Of a stretch of DNA of 64,000 nucleotides, positions 24,986 through 34,263 are shown in pieces (position 1 is the stretch's first letter; each line of letters starts with the position of its first letter). Source of the DNA: Pseudomonadales bacterium (GTDB lineage: Bacteria > Pseudomonadota > Gammaproteobacteria > Pseudomonadales > Ketobacteraceae); NCBI GenBank assembly GCA_020062665.1, contig JAGUVW010000017.1, forward strand, positions 62,001 through 126,000, written 5' to 3'. The position numbers were made by a program, and so were the translations under genes. The notes under the pieces were generated by a model that saw only the letters and a program-made list of their open reading frames with translations, was not told the DNA's origin and ran no database searches.

Positions 24986-26191
24986 ATGGCGATGCAGGAT
25001 CAGGAAACGCTGCTGGACGAGCCAGCCGGTTCGGCGGCAGCGGGCGGCGATGCCGTGGCTGACGTTGCCAGCGAAGCCACCGGCGAGGGCAACCCGGCTG
25101 AACACAATCCTGTTCAGGAGGAAATGCCCTTCGCGCTGGTGTACGGCCAGGCTTTCACCAAGCTGCCGCAGGATCTGTACATTCCGCCGGACGCGCTGGA
25201 AGTCATCCTCGAAGCCTTCGAAGGCCCCCTCGACTTGCTGCTCTACCTGATCAAGCGCCAGAACCTGGACATCCTCGACATTCCCGTGGCGCAGATCACC
25301 GCGCAGTACATGGAATACGTCGATCTGATGAAGAGCCTCAATCTGGAGCTGGCGGCCGAATATCTGGTGATGGCGGCCCTGCTGGGGGAAATCAAATCCC
25401 GCATGCTGCTGCCGCGCCAGCCCGGCGAGGAAGAAGAAGAACTCGATCCCCGCGCCGAGTTGATCCGCCGCCTGCAGGAATACGAGCGCTTCAAGAAAGC
25501 GGCGGAAGACATCGAAGTCATGCCCCGCGTCGGCCGCGAGATTCATCTGGGCGTGGCCGATCCCCCGGAGTATGAGCGCCCGAAGATGCACCCGGACGTG
25601 GATCTGCGCGAAGTGCTGCTGGCGCTGCAGGATGTTCTGCACCGGGCCGACATGTTCGAAAGCCATCAGGTCACGCGGGAAAAGCTCTCCACCCGCGAGC
25701 GCATGACGCAGGTACTGGAACGTCTGGCCCACGACCGTTTCGTGCCGTTCGTGGCGCTGTTCCATTACGAGGAAGGTCGCCTCGGTGTGGTCGTCACCTT
25801 CCTCGCCGTGCTCGAACTGGTGAAGGAATCCCTGGTGGAACTGGTGCAGAGCGAAGCGTTCGGCCCGATCCACGTGCGCGCCCGCGCTGCTGCCCATGAA
25901 GGCCAGGACAGTGTGGATTTCGAAGCGGATGCTGGCGATGTGGCAGACGTTTACGAGCAGCGCCGCGCCGCTGCCGACCTGCCGGTGAGCGAGGTCGAAG
26001 TGAGCCTCGTCGACGATGAACTGGAAAGCTTCGATCCTGCGGTTCTGAACCCCGGCGCTGGCCATGACGACGATCCCTTTGCGGATCTCGACGATCCGTT
26101 CGCGGATGAAACCCTGTTCAACGCCGACACTGAAGCCAACGGCGCTACCCTAACCGTCGCAAGCGAAGCAGAAGACGATGTCACTCGATAA
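24986..26191 (+). CDS. scpA: Segregation and condensation protein A (kleisin)
   Basis: 401 residues. The core is EAFEGPLDLLLYLIKRQNLDILDIPVAQIT (about 75-104, N-terminal SMC-binding part), GEIKSRMLLPRQ (about 135) and a C-terminal winged helix. The core is flanked by extensions: about 45 acidic, Ala-rich residues at the N-terminus and about 90 acidic residues at the C-terminus (FADLDDPFADETLF). ScpA links the SMC heads in chromosome condensation. The ATG at 24986 follows trpS by 2 bp and the end overlaps scpB by 14 bp. Confidence 0.92.
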   Translation: MAMQDQETLLDEPAGSAAAGGDAVADVASEATGEGNPAEHNPVQEEMPFALVYGQAFTKLPQDLYIPPDALEVILEAFEGPLDLLLYLIKRQNLDILDIPVAQITAQYMEYVDLMKSLNLELAAEYLVMAALLGEIKSRMLLPRQPGEEEEELDPRAELIRRLQEYERFKKAAEDIEVMPRVGREIHLGVADPPEYERPKMHPDVDLREVLLALQDVLHRADMFESHQVTREKLSTRERMTQVLERLAHDRFVPFVALFHYEEGRLGVVVTFLAVLELVKESLVELVQSEAFGPIHVRARAAAHEGQDSVDFEADAGDVADVYEQRRAAADLPVSEVEVSLVDDELESFDPAVLNPGAGHDDDPFADLDDPFADETLFNADTEANGATLTVASEAEDDVTR

Positions 26192-26981
26192 AGCCAAACT
26201 GAAACGCATCATCGAAGGCGCCCTGTTTGCCTCGAGCCAGCCGCTGAATCTGGAAAAGCTCACCACCCTGTTTTACGACGACGAGCGGCCCACCACCGGA
26301 GACTTCATCGACGCGCTGAAGGAAATTCAGGCGGACTACGCCGAGCGCGGCGTGATACTGAAGGAAGTGGCCAGTGGCTGGCGCTTTCAGGTGCAGACCG
26401 ACGTGGGCGAATGGGTGAGCCGGCTGTGGGAAGAAAAGCCCGCCCGCTATTCCCGCGCGCTGCTGGAGACTTTGGCCCTGGTGGCCTATCGCCAGCCGAT
26501 CACGCGGGGCGAGATTGAGGACATTCGCGGCGTCAGCGTCAGCACCCACATCACCAAGACCCTGCTGGAGCGGGAGTGGATTCGCGTGGTGGGGCATCGC
26601 GACGTGCCGGGCCGGCCCGCCATGTACGGCACCACCCGCGCGTTTCTGGACTATTTCAACCTGAAAAACCTGGATGAGCTGCCATCACTGGCGGAAATCC
26701 GTGATCTGGATAAAATCAGCGCCGAACTGGACGCCCGTGGGCAGGATCTGCTGCCACCGTTGGCGTCGGACGGCGAGGATGAAGGCACCGCTGACGAAGC
26801 GGCCGCCGCAGCCAACGTTGCAGAAACGCTGGCGAACGAAGTGGGCTTCGCTGAAGAAGCGATGGTCGACACGGGAACGGATGAAGTTGTGCATGCTGCC
26901 GATCAGGCCGGTGCAGAAGACGTTGCGGTCACCGACGTTGAGGTCGATGACGATGCAGGTGTTCTGCGCCACGAGCACTGA
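26178..26981 (+). CDS. scpB: Segregation and condensation protein B
   Basis: 267 residues. Two winged helices span about 1-180, with LKRIIEGALFASSQPLNLEKL at the start and ALVAYRQPITRGEIEDIRGV and GHRDVPGRPAMYGTT in the second. The C-terminal 80 residues are an acidic Ala/Glu/Asp-rich extension not in typical ScpB (about 190 residues). It overlaps scpA by 14 bp. Confidence 0.93.
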   Translation: MSLDKAKLKRIIEGALFASSQPLNLEKLTTLFYDDERPTTGDFIDALKEIQADYAERGVILKEVASGWRFQVQTDVGEWVSRLWEEKPARYSRALLETLALVAYRQPITRGEIEDIRGVSVSTHITKTLLEREWIRVVGHRDVPGRPAMYGTTRAFLDYFNLKNLDELPSLAEIRDLDKISAELDARGQDLLPPLASDGEDEGTADEAAAAANVAETLANEVGFAEEAMVDTGTDEVVHAADQAGAEDVAVTDVEVDDDAGVLRHEH

Positions 26982-26999
26982 CGGTATACAGGCACTACC

Positions 27000-27015
27000 A
27001 AAACGTTAACGTTTT
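27000..27015. promoter_or_regulatory. Perfect 16-bp palindrome between scpB and rluB
   Basis: AAAACGTTAACGTTTT reads the same on both strands. It lies 18 bp after the scpB stop and 123 bp before the rluB start, in a gap where promoter elements for rluB would be expected. It looks like a dimeric regulator operator (shape similar to LacI/PurR-type half-sites), but the protein is unknown. Confidence 0.45.
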
Positions 27016-27088
27016 ACTACAGAAGCCGGCATCCTGATAGGTCACAATGGCCGTTCGGGATTTTGCAGGCGCTGTTGCTTCCTGAAAT

Positions 27089-27109
27089 TGAACGTCGTGG
27101 TGACGTTCA
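27089..27109 (+). other. Hairpin in the rluB leader
   Basis: TGAACGTC (27089-27096) pairs with GACGTTCA (27102-27109) around a 5-nt loop, ending 29 bp before the rluB ATG. It could lie in the 5' leader and affect translation, or be an operator; it has no U run. Confidence 0.4.
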
Positions 27110-27138
27110 GCTGTATTGAGTGGGTGAAAGTAAGGTCA

Positions 27139-27978
27139 ATGAGCGAGAAAATTCAGAAGGTTCTGGCACGGGTAGGACTCGGATCACGCCGCACGATGGA
27201 AGAATGGATCGAAGCTGGTCGCGTTTCCGTCAACGGCAGTGTAGCCAAACTGGGTGATCGCATTTCCGACGGCGACGATCTGCGGGTGGACGGGCGCCTG
27301 ATTCCCTTTGAAACCGAAGAGGACAGCATCCGCCGGGTGGTGCTGTACTACAAGCCGGAAGGCGAGGTTTGTACCCGCACCGATCCACAAGGCCGCCCCA
27401 CGGTGTTCGATCAGCTGCCCAAACTGAAGGAGCAGCGCTGGGTGGCCATCGGCCGCCTCGACATCAACAGCCAGGGCCTGATCCTGTTCACCACCGATGG
27501 TGATCTGGCCAACCGCCTGATGCACCCGTCTTCCCAGATCGAGCGCGAATACGCAGTGCGCGTGCACGGTCAGGTTACCCCCGAGATTCTCGAAACACTG
27601 AAGACCGGCGTCATGCTGATGGACGGCGAAGCCCACTTTGACGAAATCGTCGATGCCGGTGGCGAAGGTACCAACCACTGGTATCACGTGATCCTGCGGG
27701 AAGGTCGCAAGCGCGAAGTGCGTCGCATGTGGGAATCCCAGGGTGTGCAGGTGAGCCGTCTGATCCGCGTGCGCTATGGTTCCATTCAGCTGCCGCGCAA
27801 CCTGAAGGCCGGCCGCTACATCGAGCTGGAAAAAGAGATGATCGACCAGCTGGCGGAATCCTGCGGCGCCGAGTTGCGCAAGCGTACTGGCCTGTATGGC
27901 CGCGCCAAGGCCCGTTCCGAGCGGGCGGTGGATAAGGAAGTCAAGCGGGGTGGTTTCCTGCGGCGCCGGCGTTACTGA
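27139..27978 (+). CDS. rluB: 23S rRNA pseudouridine(2605) synthase
   Basis: 279 residues from an ATG with AAGGT upstream. An S4 RNA-binding domain at the N-terminus (EKIQKVLARVGLGSRRTMEEWIEAGRV) is followed by the RsuA/RluB catalytic core, with the essential Asp in AIGRLDINSQGLILFT and LREGRKREVRRMW. A basic C-terminal tail fits rRNA binding. It modifies U2605 of 23S rRNA. It follows scpB as in other gammaproteobacteria. Confidence 0.93.
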   Translation: MSEKIQKVLARVGLGSRRTMEEWIEAGRVSVNGSVAKLGDRISDGDDLRVDGRLIPFETEEDSIRRVVLYYKPEGEVCTRTDPQGRPTVFDQLPKLKEQRWVAIGRLDINSQGLILFTTDGDLANRLMHPSSQIEREYAVRVHGQVTPEILETLKTGVMLMDGEAHFDEIVDAGGEGTNHWYHVILREGRKREVRRMWESQGVQVSRLIRVRYGSIQLPRNLKAGRYIELEKEMIDQLAESCGAELRKRTGLYGRAKARSERAVDKEVKRGGFLRRRRY

Positions 27979-28055
27979 GTTCTTCTTTGGGTGCCGGCGT
28001 GACGCAATGCACGCCGGCGCTTTCTGCCTTCAATCTCAATCCCGCAAACAGTCTT

Positions 28056-28994
28056 TCAGATGGCAGCGTGCGTCAGCGCGGGCTCGGCCACCATGACCTG
28101 ATTGCGTCCGTTCTGCTTGGCCTGGTACAGCGCCTTGTCCGCCCGGTGCAGCAGGCTTTCCTTGTCCTCATTGTGACCCAGTCCCGCCACACCCACGCTG
28201 ATGGATACCGGAATCTGCTTGTTGCCATAGTGCAGGCTCAGGCTTTCGATATTGCGGCGGATGCGTTCGGCGGTGATCTTGGCGCCGGCGATGTCGGTCT
28301 GGTTCAGCAGAATCACGAATTCCTCGCCACCGAAACGGAAGGTCATGTCGGCGCAGCGGCTGCTGGCTTTCAGGGTGTTCGCCACCATCTTCAAGACGTA
28401 GTCGCCCGCCACGTGGCCGTGCAGGTCGTTGATGGATTTGAAGTGATCCAGATCCAGCACCAGAATCGACAGCGGCTGCTGGTAGCGGGTGGCCTGATCC
28501 ACTTCGCGGCCCAGCACATTGTCCAGGTTGATGCGGTTGCCGGCACCGGTGAGGCCGTCGGTCAGCGACGCGCGTACGGCTTCCAGATAACGCAGGCCGT
28601 TGCGGATCGGGTAAACCAGGGTGGTCACCAGTTTGTCCAGGCGGCGCAGGTCGTCGTCGCTGAAGGGTTGCTTCAGCCGGTGCAGCGACAGTTCGCCGAT
28701 GAAATCCGTGTGGGTCTGCAGGCGATAGTGGGAGGAATGGCCCGCCACCTGGCCGATGCTGTAGTCGAACGGCTGGGCCTGATGCTGGTAGTGGATGCCG
28801 TCCAGACTGAAGGCGCGCTGGGCCTCGCGGAAGAACAGGCGCAGGATTTCCGGCAGGTCGATGGTGGTTTGCAGCACGGCGCTGATACGGGCCAGGGCCT
28901 GGGCTTCCAGAATGGGCTCCGGCAGGCTGGCGGTGTTGTTCACCAGTGCGTTGGTGTCCAGATCGACGATGCGGGCAGTAACAGGGGCACCCAT
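28056..28994 (-). CDS. Diguanylate cyclase with N-terminal sensor domain
   Basis: 312 residues: a GAF-like N-terminus (about 28-150) and a GGDEF domain (about 155-305). The active-site signature is GGEEF (FRFGGEEFVILL), and R-C-A-D five residues before it is an RxxD inhibitory site, so it should produce c-di-GMP under product feedback. No membrane segment, so cytoplasmic. It stands between rluB and yciK, on the strand opposite rluB. Confidence 0.9.
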   Translation of the reverse strand: MGAPVTARIVDLDTNALVNNTASLPEPILEAQALARISAVLQTTIDLPEILRLFFREAQRAFSLDGIHYQHQAQPFDYSIGQVAGHSSHYRLQTHTDFIGELSLHRLKQPFSDDDLRRLDKLVTTLVYPIRNGLRYLEAVRASLTDGLTGAGNRINLDNVLGREVDQATRYQQPLSILVLDLDHFKSINDLHGHVAGDYVLKMVANTLKASSRCADMTFRFGGEEFVILLNQTDIAGAKITAERIRRNIESLSLHYGNKQIPVSISVGVAGLGHNEDKESLLHRADKALYQAKQNGRNQVMVAEPALTHAAI

Positions 28995-29293
28995 TTTCAG
29001 TGTTCCTCTTGCGAACTTGCGATGGACAGTGGGGCTGTCTCATCCTGTTGATGCCAGGATCGTGCCAGAGCTGTCCAAAAAATAGGCTTGGGAAATTTTT
29101 TGCAGCAGAACAGCGGGTTAGACAGAGTGTAGAGGGTCGTCAGAATGTCGTCGCGGCAGGCAGGTGTGAACTGGTTCAAATTGCAGTCATTTTTCTGGCG
29201 CTTTGGCGACCCTGACCGGTTTGCGGTGCCGGCCAGGGTGCTTGTGGGGTGAAAAGGCGTGCCGGATGGCGGAAAATCGCCGCTTTTTGGCGC
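28995..29293. other. Intergenic region, 299 bp
   Basis: Between the diguanylate cyclase start and the yciK end. It should contain the cyclase promoter on the minus strand. I see GAGGAAC upstream of the cyclase ATG as its ribosome site; no hairpin or operator stands out. Confidence 0.4.
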
Positions 29294-30040
29294 CTATTTG
29301 GGTTGGGCATCGAGGGATTGGCCGGTTACGCCGGCGGAATCCTTGCCCATCAGATAGAAGTACAGGTTGAGCACTGCCTCTGGCGGGCAAACCGTTGCCG
29401 GGTCTTCTGCCGGGTAGGCGCTGGCGCGCATGCGGGTACGGGTGGCGCCGGGGTTGATGCAGTTGACCTTGATAGTGCTGTTGTTGCGGGTTTCGTCCGC
29501 CAGGGTCTGCATCATGCCTTCGGTGGCGAACTTGGAGATGGCGTAGGCACCCCAGTTGGCCCGGCCCACCCTTCCCACCGATGAAGTCGTGAAGATGATG
29601 GAGCCCTGATCAGACTGGCGCAGCAGGGGCATCAGGTGGCGCACCAGCAGGAACTGGGCGTTCACGTTCACCTTCATGACCTTTTCGAACAGATCCACCG
29701 GATAGAACTCCAGGGGCCGCATGTCCCCCAGGATGGCGGCGTTCAGCAGCAGGCCGTCGAGGCGGCCGAACTCCTGATTCAGGCTGTCGGCGATGTTGCG
29801 GTATTCCAGGGCGCTGGCGGTTTCCAGGTTGAGGGGCACGATCGCTGGCTGGGCGCCGCCTTCCCGTTCGATCTGGTCGTACACCTGCTCCAGCTTCTCC
29901 ACGGTTTTGCCTACCAGGATGATCGTGGCACCCAGGCGGGCGAAGCCCAGAGCGGCGGCCCGGCCAATGCCGTCACCGGCGCCGGTGACCAGGATGACGC
30001 GGTCTTTGAGCAGGTCGGCGGGGGCGTGGTAGTCGTGCAT
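29294..30040 (-). CDS. yciK: YciK-family short-chain dehydrogenase
   Basis: 248 residues. SDR marks: VTGAGDGIGRAAALG (nucleotide binding), LLNAAILGD, catalytic Ser in TTSSVGR and Y-A-I-S-K (YAISKFATEG). YciK reduces an unknown carbonyl substrate. It belongs to the run mtaD-ubiG-mupP-yciK; the gap to mupP is 60 bp. The ATG has GGAG 6 nt upstream. Confidence 0.9.
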   Translation of the reverse strand: MHDYHAPADLLKDRVILVTGAGDGIGRAAALGFARLGATIILVGKTVEKLEQVYDQIEREGGAQPAIVPLNLETASALEYRNIADSLNQEFGRLDGLLLNAAILGDMRPLEFYPVDLFEKVMKVNVNAQFLLVRHLMPLLRQSDQGSIIFTTSSVGRVGRANWGAYAISKFATEGMMQTLADETRNNSTIKVNCINPGATRTRMRASAYPAEDPATVCPPEAVLNLYFYLMGKDSAGVTGQSLDAQPK

Positions 30041-30100
30041 GGCGGCTCCGGGGGTGTGTAACGGGGCGGGCAGTGTAACAAAGCCCGGCCCGCTGCGCAG

Positions 30101-30772
30101 TCAGTTGGGCAGTTTGTCCTGCAGAAATGCCAGCAGCTGGGCCGCGTTCTGCACCACCGCATCCGCCTGCCACTGGTGAATGTCGGTGCCCTGCTCCAGA
30201 TAGCCCCAGCTCGCAGCGATGGTCAGGTTGCCGGCGGCCTTGCCGGCTTCGATGTCGCGCACGTGATCGCCCACGTAGATGGTGTGGGCGGGATCCACCG
30301 ACAGCCAGTCGCAGGCGGTCAGCAGGGGTTCCGGGTGTGGCTTTTTATGAGTGACGTGATCCGGGCACACGGTGACGGAACAGCGCTGGTGCAGCTTCAG
30401 GCCTCGCAGCAGAGGCACCGTGTAGCGGCTGGGTTTGTTGGTGACGACACCCCAGGGGATTTCGCGTTGCTCCAGCCATTTCAGGCAGTCGTTGAGGCCG
30501 GGGAACAGATGGGATTCCTGCGCCAGACCCTTTTCATAATGCTCCAGCAGTTTCTGCAGGCGGGTTGCGAATTCAGGGCTTTCCTCCGCGAGGTCGTAGC
30601 CCAGCTTCACCAGCGCGCGGGCGCCGTTGGACACCTGATTGCGGATGGTGTCATAGGGCAGGGGAGGCAGGTTGTCATCGGCGCGCACCTGGTTCAGCAC
30701 GCGCACGAAATCCGGCGCAGTGTCCACCAGGGTGCCATCCAGATCGAACAGTACAGCGGCAATGGGCGTCAT
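30101..30772 (-). CDS. mupP: HAD phosphatase, N-acetylmuramate 6-phosphate phosphatase (MupP) by position
   Basis: 223 residues of the phosphoglycolate-phosphatase-like HAD group: DLDGTLVDTAPD (nucleophile Asp), VVTNKPSRYT, and VGDHVRDIEAGKAAG. Its place between ubiG and yciK is the one held by mupP in Pseudomonas, where MupP feeds cell-wall recycling by making N-acetylmuramate from its 6-phosphate. Sequence alone fits Gph equally well, so the substrate is inferred from context. It overlaps ubiG by 1 bp. Confidence 0.8.
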   Translation of the reverse strand: MTPIAAVLFDLDGTLVDTAPDFVRVLNQVRADDNLPPLPYDTIRNQVSNGARALVKLGYDLAEESPEFATRLQKLLEHYEKGLAQESHLFPGLNDCLKWLEQREIPWGVVTNKPSRYTVPLLRGLKLHQRCSVTVCPDHVTHKKPHPEPLLTACDWLSVDPAHTIYVGDHVRDIEAGKAAGNLTIAASWGYLEQGTDIHQWQADAVVQNAAQLLAFLQDKLPN

Positions 30773-31470
30773 CAGGCAATCTTCTGTGTGTGAATGAAGT
30801 AATTGACGTCGGCGTCCTTGCTGATGCGATAGGTGTTGGTGAAGGGATTCACGGTGAGTCCGCTCACATCCTTCACCTGCAGGCCGGCGGCGCGGGCCCA
30901 GCTGGCCAGTTCCGACGGCTTGATGAATTTAAGATAGTCGTGAGTGCCGCGCGGCACCATGTTCAGCACGTATTCGGCGCCGACGATGGCCAGCAGGTAG
31001 GCTTTGGGATTGCGGTTCAGGGTGGAAAAGAAGACGTGGCCGCCGGGCTTCACCAGAGTGGAGCAGGCCTGCACCACGGAGGCGGGATCGGGCACGTGTT
31101 CCAGCATTTCCATGCAGGTGACGATGTCGAATGTGCCGGGCATTTCCGCCGCCAGCTGTTCCACCGGAATCTGGCGGTAGTTGATGTTCAGGTTTTGCGG
31201 TTCGGCGTGAGCGCGGGCGATGTCGAGGGGTGCCTGCCCCATGTCGATGCCGGTGACCTCGGCGCCGCGAAAGGCGAGACCTTCGCTGAGGATGCCGCCG
31301 CCGCAGCCCACATCGAGGATTTTCTTGCCGGCGAGGGGGGTGCGTTCGTTGATGTAATTCAGGCGCAGCGGATTCAGATCATGTAGCGGCTTGAATTCGC
31401 CGTTGCGATCCCACCAGCGCTGGGCCACGGCTTCGAATTTGGCGATTTCCTGGGTGTCGACGTTGGTCAT
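30772..31470 (-). CDS. ubiG: Ubiquinone biosynthesis O-methyltransferase
   Basis: 232 residues from the ATG at 31470. SAM-binding motif [15 protein letters not shown] (motif I) and the family start [22 protein letters not shown] are both clear. UbiG methylates both hydroxyls in ubiquinone synthesis. It overlaps mtaD by 4 bp and mupP by 1 bp, so all are coupled. Confidence 0.96.
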   Translation of the reverse strand: MTNVDTQEIAKFEAVAQRWWDRNGEFKPLHDLNPLRLNYINERTPLAGKKILDVGCGGGILSEGLAFRGAEVTGIDMGQAPLDIARAHAEPQNLNINYRQIPVEQLAAEMPGTFDIVTCMEMLEHVPDPASVVQACSTLVKPGGHVFFSTLNRNPKAYLLAIVGAEYVLNMVPRGTHDYLKFIKPSELASWARAAGLQVKDVSGLTVNPFTNTYRISKDADVNYFIHTQKIA

Positions 31471-32795
31471 GGGTGATCGGCCTCTGCAATTTTTTTCTTC
31501 CACTCCTGCGTCCGCGCCAGCACTGCCGGCAAGTCGATGGTGGTAAGTTCGCGATTCTTCATCAGCCGTTTGCCCGCCACCCAGGAATCCGTCACCTGGC
31601 TCGACGGCGTCGAATACACCAGCTGCGATTCCAGATGGTAGAACGGCTGGCAGGTGACATCGTCCAGCTGCACGGCAATCAGATCGGCGGACTTGCCCAC
31701 TTCGAGGCTACCAGTAACGCTGTCGATGCCCAGGGCCTTCGCGCCATTGATGGTGGCCATGCGCAGTGCGGCGCTTGCAGGCACGGCGGAAGGGTTCCCG
31801 CTCACACCTTTCGCCAGCAGCGCGGCGGTGCGCATTTCACCAAACATGTCCAGATCGTTGTTGCTGGCGGCGCCGTCGGTGCCCAGCGCCACGTTTACGC
31901 CGGCTTCCAGCAGCTTTGCCACCGGGCAGAAGCCGCTGGCCAGTTTCAGGTTCGATTCCGGGCAGTGCACCACGTGGGTGCCAGTCTGTGCCAGCAGGGC
32001 AATTTCATAATCGTTCAGCTGCGTCATGTGCACGGCCTGCAGATGCGGCGACAGCAGGCCCAGCTCATGCAGCCGGTGCAGCGGACGCTTGCCGGATTTC
32101 TGCGTGGCGTCTTCCACTTCGAATGCGGTTTCGTGCACGTGCATCTGGATCAGCATGTTGGTTTCCGCCGAAAACGCCACGACCTTCTGCAGCGGGCCGT
32201 CGGACACCGTGTAAGGCGCGTGGGGGCCGAATCCGATGTTGATCAGCGGATGGTGACGGAAGTCATCATGCAGCTGCAGGCCTTTGCGCAGGTACTCGTC
32301 GGCGTTCTGGGCCCAGCTGCTGGGAAAATCGAGGATCGGGAAAGCGAGTTGTGCGCGCATCTGCACGTCGTTGACGGCTTTCGCCACCACGTTGGGGAAG
32401 AAATACATGTCGGAAAAACAGGTGGTGCCGCCGCGGATCATTTCCGCCATGGCCAGCAGCGCGCCGTCGCGGGTGAAATCGTCGTTCACCCAGCGGCCTT
32501 CCGCCGGCCAGATGTGATCGTTCAGCCAGGTCATCAGGGGAAGATCGTCTGCCAACCCCCGGAACAGCGACATCGCCGCATGGGTATGCGCGTTGATCAG
32601 GCCGGGCATCACCGCATGGTGGGGCAGGTTCACCGTATCCTGCGCCGCATATTCCGTTTGCGTCTGCGGCAGGATCGCCAGAATGCGACCCTTGTCGATG
32701 ATGATGGACTGGTTTTCCAGAATCGAGTTGTGGGCGTCCACCGTCGCCACCCAGCGGGCATTGACGATGGTGCTGACCTGTTGGCGCTCCGGCAT
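31467..32795 (-). CDS. mtaD: 5'-methylthioadenosine/S-adenosylhomocysteine deaminase
   Basis: 442 residues of the amidohydrolase superfamily. Metal-site motif [16 protein letters not shown], later [11 protein letters not shown] and [17 protein letters not shown] match the MtaD/TrzN group. The ATG at 32795 is preferred to a TTG start 33 bp upstream. It deaminates methylthioadenosine to methylthioinosine. It overlaps ubiG by 4 bp and diverges from mtnA, which uses the downstream product, so the pair handles methylthioadenosine salvage. Confidence 0.9.
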   Translation of the reverse strand: MPERQQVSTIVNARWVATVDAHNSILENQSIIIDKGRILAILPQTQTEYAAQDTVNLPHHAVMPGLINAHTHAAMSLFRGLADDLPLMTWLNDHIWPAEGRWVNDDFTRDGALLAMAEMIRGGTTCFSDMYFFPNVVAKAVNDVQMRAQLAFPILDFPSSWAQNADEYLRKGLQLHDDFRHHPLINIGFGPHAPYTVSDGPLQKVVAFSAETNMLIQMHVHETAFEVEDATQKSGKRPLHRLHELGLLSPHLQAVHMTQLNDYEIALLAQTGTHVVHCPESNLKLASGFCPVAKLLEAGVNVALGTDGAASNNDLDMFGEMRTAALLAKGVSGNPSAVPASAALRMATINGAKALGIDSVTGSLEVGKSADLIAVQLDDVTCQPFYHLESQLVYSTPSSQVTDSWVAGKRLMKNRELTTIDLPAVLARTQEWKKKIAEADHP

Positions 32796-32898
32796 GATGT
32801 TCTGTCCTGCGTGAAAAGGCTGCTGCAATGAGTGGAGGCAATCTTACCTGAGCCGCCATATAATTCACCCCTTTCCGCCGAGCCGTCAGGAGATTTTC

Positions 32899-33969
<1,071 letters not shown>

Positions 33970-34263
33970 TCCATACTGCTTCAGATACTTGATTTTTTGT
34001 GCAAAAAACCCGCCCCGGCCTTCGCCAGGAAGGCCCCGCCTATGGTATGATCTGGCGCTTGAATCCGGTCTGTTTTTGGATGTTTCGGGCCGGTTCTGGT
34101 GAGACACTCACTTAATTACAAAAACGACTTCGCCCCCGGTGTCCGGTGTGGGTAAAACCGCCACTGCACGGGGAGCCGATCCCGGTCGGGATCACTGCGA
34201 ACGGCCCGTTGGCGCCACCGGTGTCAGCGCCGTCGCAGCAGTCAACTTCAGGTCAGGAACCCG
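33970..34263 (+). other. gyrA upstream region, 294 bp
   Basis: After mtnA there is a hairpin GGCCTTC...GAAGGCC (34018-34036) without a T run. A TATGAT element at 34046 could be a gyrA -10 but has no good -35. The remaining leader of over 150 bp is unstructured as far as I can see. Confidence 0.4.

Noticed and set aside
31473-32831. A 452-residue frame opposite mtaD
   Set aside because: Antisense shadow of mtaD, whose motifs and operon overlaps are clear.
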